DNA of 6,969 nucleotides from an uncultured Bifidobacterium sp. (GTDB lineage: Bacteria; Actinomycetota; Actinomycetes; Actinomycetales; Bifidobacteriaceae): NCBI GenBank assembly GCA_937876495.1, contig CALEGL010000167.1, forward strand, positions 1 through 6,969, given 5' to 3'. A model generated the notes under the pieces. The model ran no database searches. It was given only the letters and a program-made list of their open reading frames with translations, and was not told where the DNA came from. The position numbers and the translations under genes are program-made. The first letter of the stretch is position 1, and every line of letters starts with the position of its first letter. Of the stretch, positions 5,168-6,969 are shown in pieces.

Positions 5168-6376
5168 ATGGACCTCTACGAATTCCAGGCCAGGCAGCTT
5201 CTTGAAGAGGCGGGGATTCCCGTTCCCCGGGCCCTGTACGCCACGACGGCCGAGGATGCGGGGAGTGCCGCCGACGACATCGGCTACCCCTGCGTCATCA
5301 AGGGACAGGCGAAGATCGGACACCGAGGCCAGGCCGGAGCGGTGCGCCTGGCGCACGACCGCAACGAGGCCGAGTCCCTCGCGACGCGCATCCTGCCGAT
5401 GAGCGTGCACGGCCATGCCGTCAACGGAGCGCTGGTGGCCGAGGCCAAGAACGTCCTGCACGAGTATTACGTGTCCATCTCCGTCGACAGGTCCTCCCGG
5501 GACTTCGACGTCCTGGCCACCGCCAACGGCGGCACCGAGGTCGAAGAGGTCGCCAGACGGCACCCCGAATCGGTGCGACGTCTGCATATCGAGGCCCTCG
5601 ACGACTTCGGAACCGAGGACGCGCGACGCATGGCCGAGGACATCGGCTTCTACCACGCCGACGTCGATCAGGCGGCGGACATCCTGCTGCGCATGTGGAG
5701 ATGCTTCCGCGACAGCGACGCGACCCTGGTGGAGATCAATCCGCTGGCCAAAATCGGCGACCCGGACGACGAGTCGTCCAAATCGCTGTGCGCGCTCGAC
5801 GCGAAGATCTCGCTCGACGACAACGCGGCGTTCCGCCATGACGGCTGGAGACGCTTCGAGGACACGGCACATCGCGACCCCTTCGAGGCTCGTGCCCGCG
5901 AACTCGGTCTCCACTACGTGCATCTCGACGGCCAGGTGGGCGTCATCGGCAACGGCGCAGGCCTCGTCATGAGCTCCTTGGACGCGGTCGCCGGCGCCGG
6001 AGAGGAGCAACGCACCGGGGTGAAGGCCGCGAACTTCCTTGACATCGGGGGAGGGGCCTCGGCGAAGGTCATGAGCGACAGCCTGGGCATCGTCCTGTCC
6101 GACCCGCAGGTCAGATCCGTGTTCATCAACGTGTACGGGGGAATCACATCCTGCGACGAGGTCGCCCGGGGCATACTCGACGCCGTGGCCGAGCATGACC
6201 CGTCCCTGCCCATCGTGGTCCGCTTCGACGGCAATCAGGCCGCACTGGGACTGGACATCCTCAGCCGGGCGCAGGACCCGCGCATCCGGGTGAGGTCGAC
6301 GATGGAGGACGCGGCCCAGGCGGCCGCCGAAGCCGCCGCAGGGGAACGGGAGACAGGGAAGGAGGGCTCGCGATGA
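5168..6376 (+). CDS. sucC: Succinyl-CoA synthetase, beta subunit
   Basis: With SucD this subunit interconverts succinyl-CoA plus ADP (or GDP) and phosphate with succinate, CoA and ATP (or GTP). The beta subunit carries the nucleotide-binding ATP-grasp domain. The 402-residue product has the opening MDLYEFQARQLLEEAGIPVP, ATP-grasp residues Lys45 and Glu99, metal ligands Asn191 (VEINPLA) and Asp211 (LDAK), and the C-terminal domain with GNGAGLVMSSLD (261-272), ANFLDIGGGA (288-297), NVYGGITSCD (321-330) and RFDGNQAALG (352-361). The glycine loop reads GHRGQAGAV (51-59) where E. coli has GRGKAGGV, so two positions differ; nucleotide preference cannot be judged. It is slightly longer than in E. 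coli (388), mainly at the alanine-rich C-terminus. Its TGA overlaps the sucD ATG as ATGA, implying coupled translation at the 1:1 ratio the complex needs. Bifidobacteria are known to lack a full citric acid cycle, so if the organism is one, the enzyme probably serves succinyl-CoA supply rather than a cycle. Confidence 0.94.
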   Translation: MDLYEFQARQLLEEAGIPVPRALYATTAEDAGSAADDIGYPCVIKGQAKIGHRGQAGAVRLAHDRNEAESLATRILPMSVHGHAVNGALVAEAKNVLHEYYVSISVDRSSRDFDVLATANGGTEVEEVARRHPESVRRLHIEALDDFGTEDARRMAEDIGFYHADVDQAADILLRMWRCFRDSDATLVEINPLAKIGDPDDESSKSLCALDAKISLDDNAAFRHDGWRRFEDTAHRDPFEARARELGLHYVHLDGQVGVIGNGAGLVMSSLDAVAGAGEEQRTGVKAANFLDIGGGASAKVMSDSLGIVLSDPQVRSVFINVYGGITSCDEVARGILDAVAEHDPSLPIVVRFDGNQAALGLDILSRAQDPRIRVRSTMEDAAQAAAEAAAGERETGKEGSR

Positions 6377-6969
6377 CGCTGTTCATCGAGGACGGAGCCC
6401 CCGTCATAGTCCAAGGGATGACAGGGCACCAGGGGATGCTCCATACCGCGCGGATGCTTCGGGCCGGCACGCGCATCGTAGGCGGCGTGAACCCGCGCAA
6501 GGCCGGCCAGACCGTCGACTTCCCTGGCTCCCTCGGCGGCGCGGACGCGCATATCCCGGTGTTCGCCGATTGCAAAGCCGCCTGCGAAGCCACCGGTGCG
6601 CGGGCCAGCGTGATCTTCGTCCCGCCCCGCTTCGCCAAGGACGCCATGGTCGAGGCCATCGAGGCTGGCCTGAAGCTCATCGTCGTCATCACCGAGGGGA
6701 TTCCGGTCGCCGATACCGCCTATGCCGTGGAGCTCGCGCTCCGACGCGGGACCCGCATCATCGGCCCGAACTGCCCGGGACTGATCACCCTGCCCGCGAC
6801 GTCCGACCGGCATGGATGCAATCTGGGCATCATCCCCGATGGCATCGTCGGACGCGGTCCGCTGGGTCTCGTGTCGAAGTCCGGCACGCTGACCTACCAG
6901 CTCATGGGGGAGCTTTCGGACATCGGCTTCACGGCATGCCTGGGCGCAGGAGGCGACCCGATCGTCGGC
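6373..6969 (+). CDS. sucD: Succinyl-CoA synthetase, alpha subunit (3' end outside window)
   Basis: The alpha subunit binds CoA and carries the histidine that is phosphorylated in the reaction. The window holds 199 codons, open to the last base; the family runs to about 290, so roughly one third is missing. Visible are the CoA-binding Rossmann segments GMTGHQG (15-21) and GGVNPRKAG (37-45), ASVIFVPPRFAKDAM (78-92), VITEGIP (105-111), GPNCPGLI with conserved Cys134 (131-138), GIIPDGIVGRGPLGLVSKSG (152-171), TLTY and GGDPIVG (193-199). The active-site histidine should lie beyond the edge. Start ATG 6373 overlaps the sucC stop, and AAGGAGGG at 6359-6366 is a strong ribosome site inside the end of sucC. 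There is no sign of damage in the part seen. Confidence 0.95.
   Translation, partial: MTLFIEDGAPVIVQGMTGHQGMLHTARMLRAGTRIVGGVNPRKAGQTVDFPGSLGGADAHIPVFADCKAACEATGARASVIFVPPRFAKDAMVEAIEAGLKLIVVITEGIPVADTAYAVELALRRGTRIIGPNCPGLITLPATSDRHGCNLGIIPDGIVGRGPLGLVSKSGTLTYQLMGELSDIGFTACLGAGGDPIVG

Noticed and set aside
4865..6196. 443-codon open frame on the minus strand opposite apt-sucC
   Set aside because: Same explanation: a shadow of strongly conserved sense genes, with no recognisable protein motif.

Overview
This is a GC-rich, tightly packed housekeeping segment read entirely from the + strand. The order yebC - ruvC - ruvA - ruvB - yajC - apt - sucC - sucD, the protein sequences, and a mycobacterial/actinobacterial-type LexA box point to an actinobacterium, most probably Bifidobacteriaceae. 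That assignment rests on recalled gene order and protein resemblance, not on a search.

Left edge (1-510): the remains of a CDP-alcohol phosphatidyltransferase gene of the phosphatidylinositol-phosphate synthase type. One frame aligns without gaps to the family, but it carries an in-frame TGA and has lost a catalytic aspartate. It is called a pseudogene, with sequence error at a contig edge as the main alternative. A good sigma-A-like promoter (510-538) follows and should drive yebC.

DNA repair block (577-3870): yebC (a ribosome-associated translation factor or regulator family) runs almost directly into ruvC (Holliday junction resolvase). A 208-base gap follows, holding two hairpins, a weak -10 element and a perfect 16-base LexA operator. 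Then come ruvA and ruvB (the branch-migration motor). ruvAB therefore seem to have their own DNA-damage control, while ruvC sits with yebC. RuvA and RuvB move the junction and RuvC cuts it.

Middle (3930-5111): yajC, an accessory subunit of the Sec translocon with an unusually long acidic, repeat-bearing tail and no secD/secF beside it, then a strong hairpin, then apt (adenine salvage).

Right edge (5168-6969): sucC and the first 199 codons of sucD, the two subunits of succinyl-CoA synthetase, translationally coupled by an ATGA overlap. sucD runs off the window.

I saw no RNA genes, CRISPR arrays, insertion sequences or phage genes. I did not find an undescribed system here. The most informative signals are the LexA operator placed inside the ruv cluster and the broken lipid-synthesis gene.
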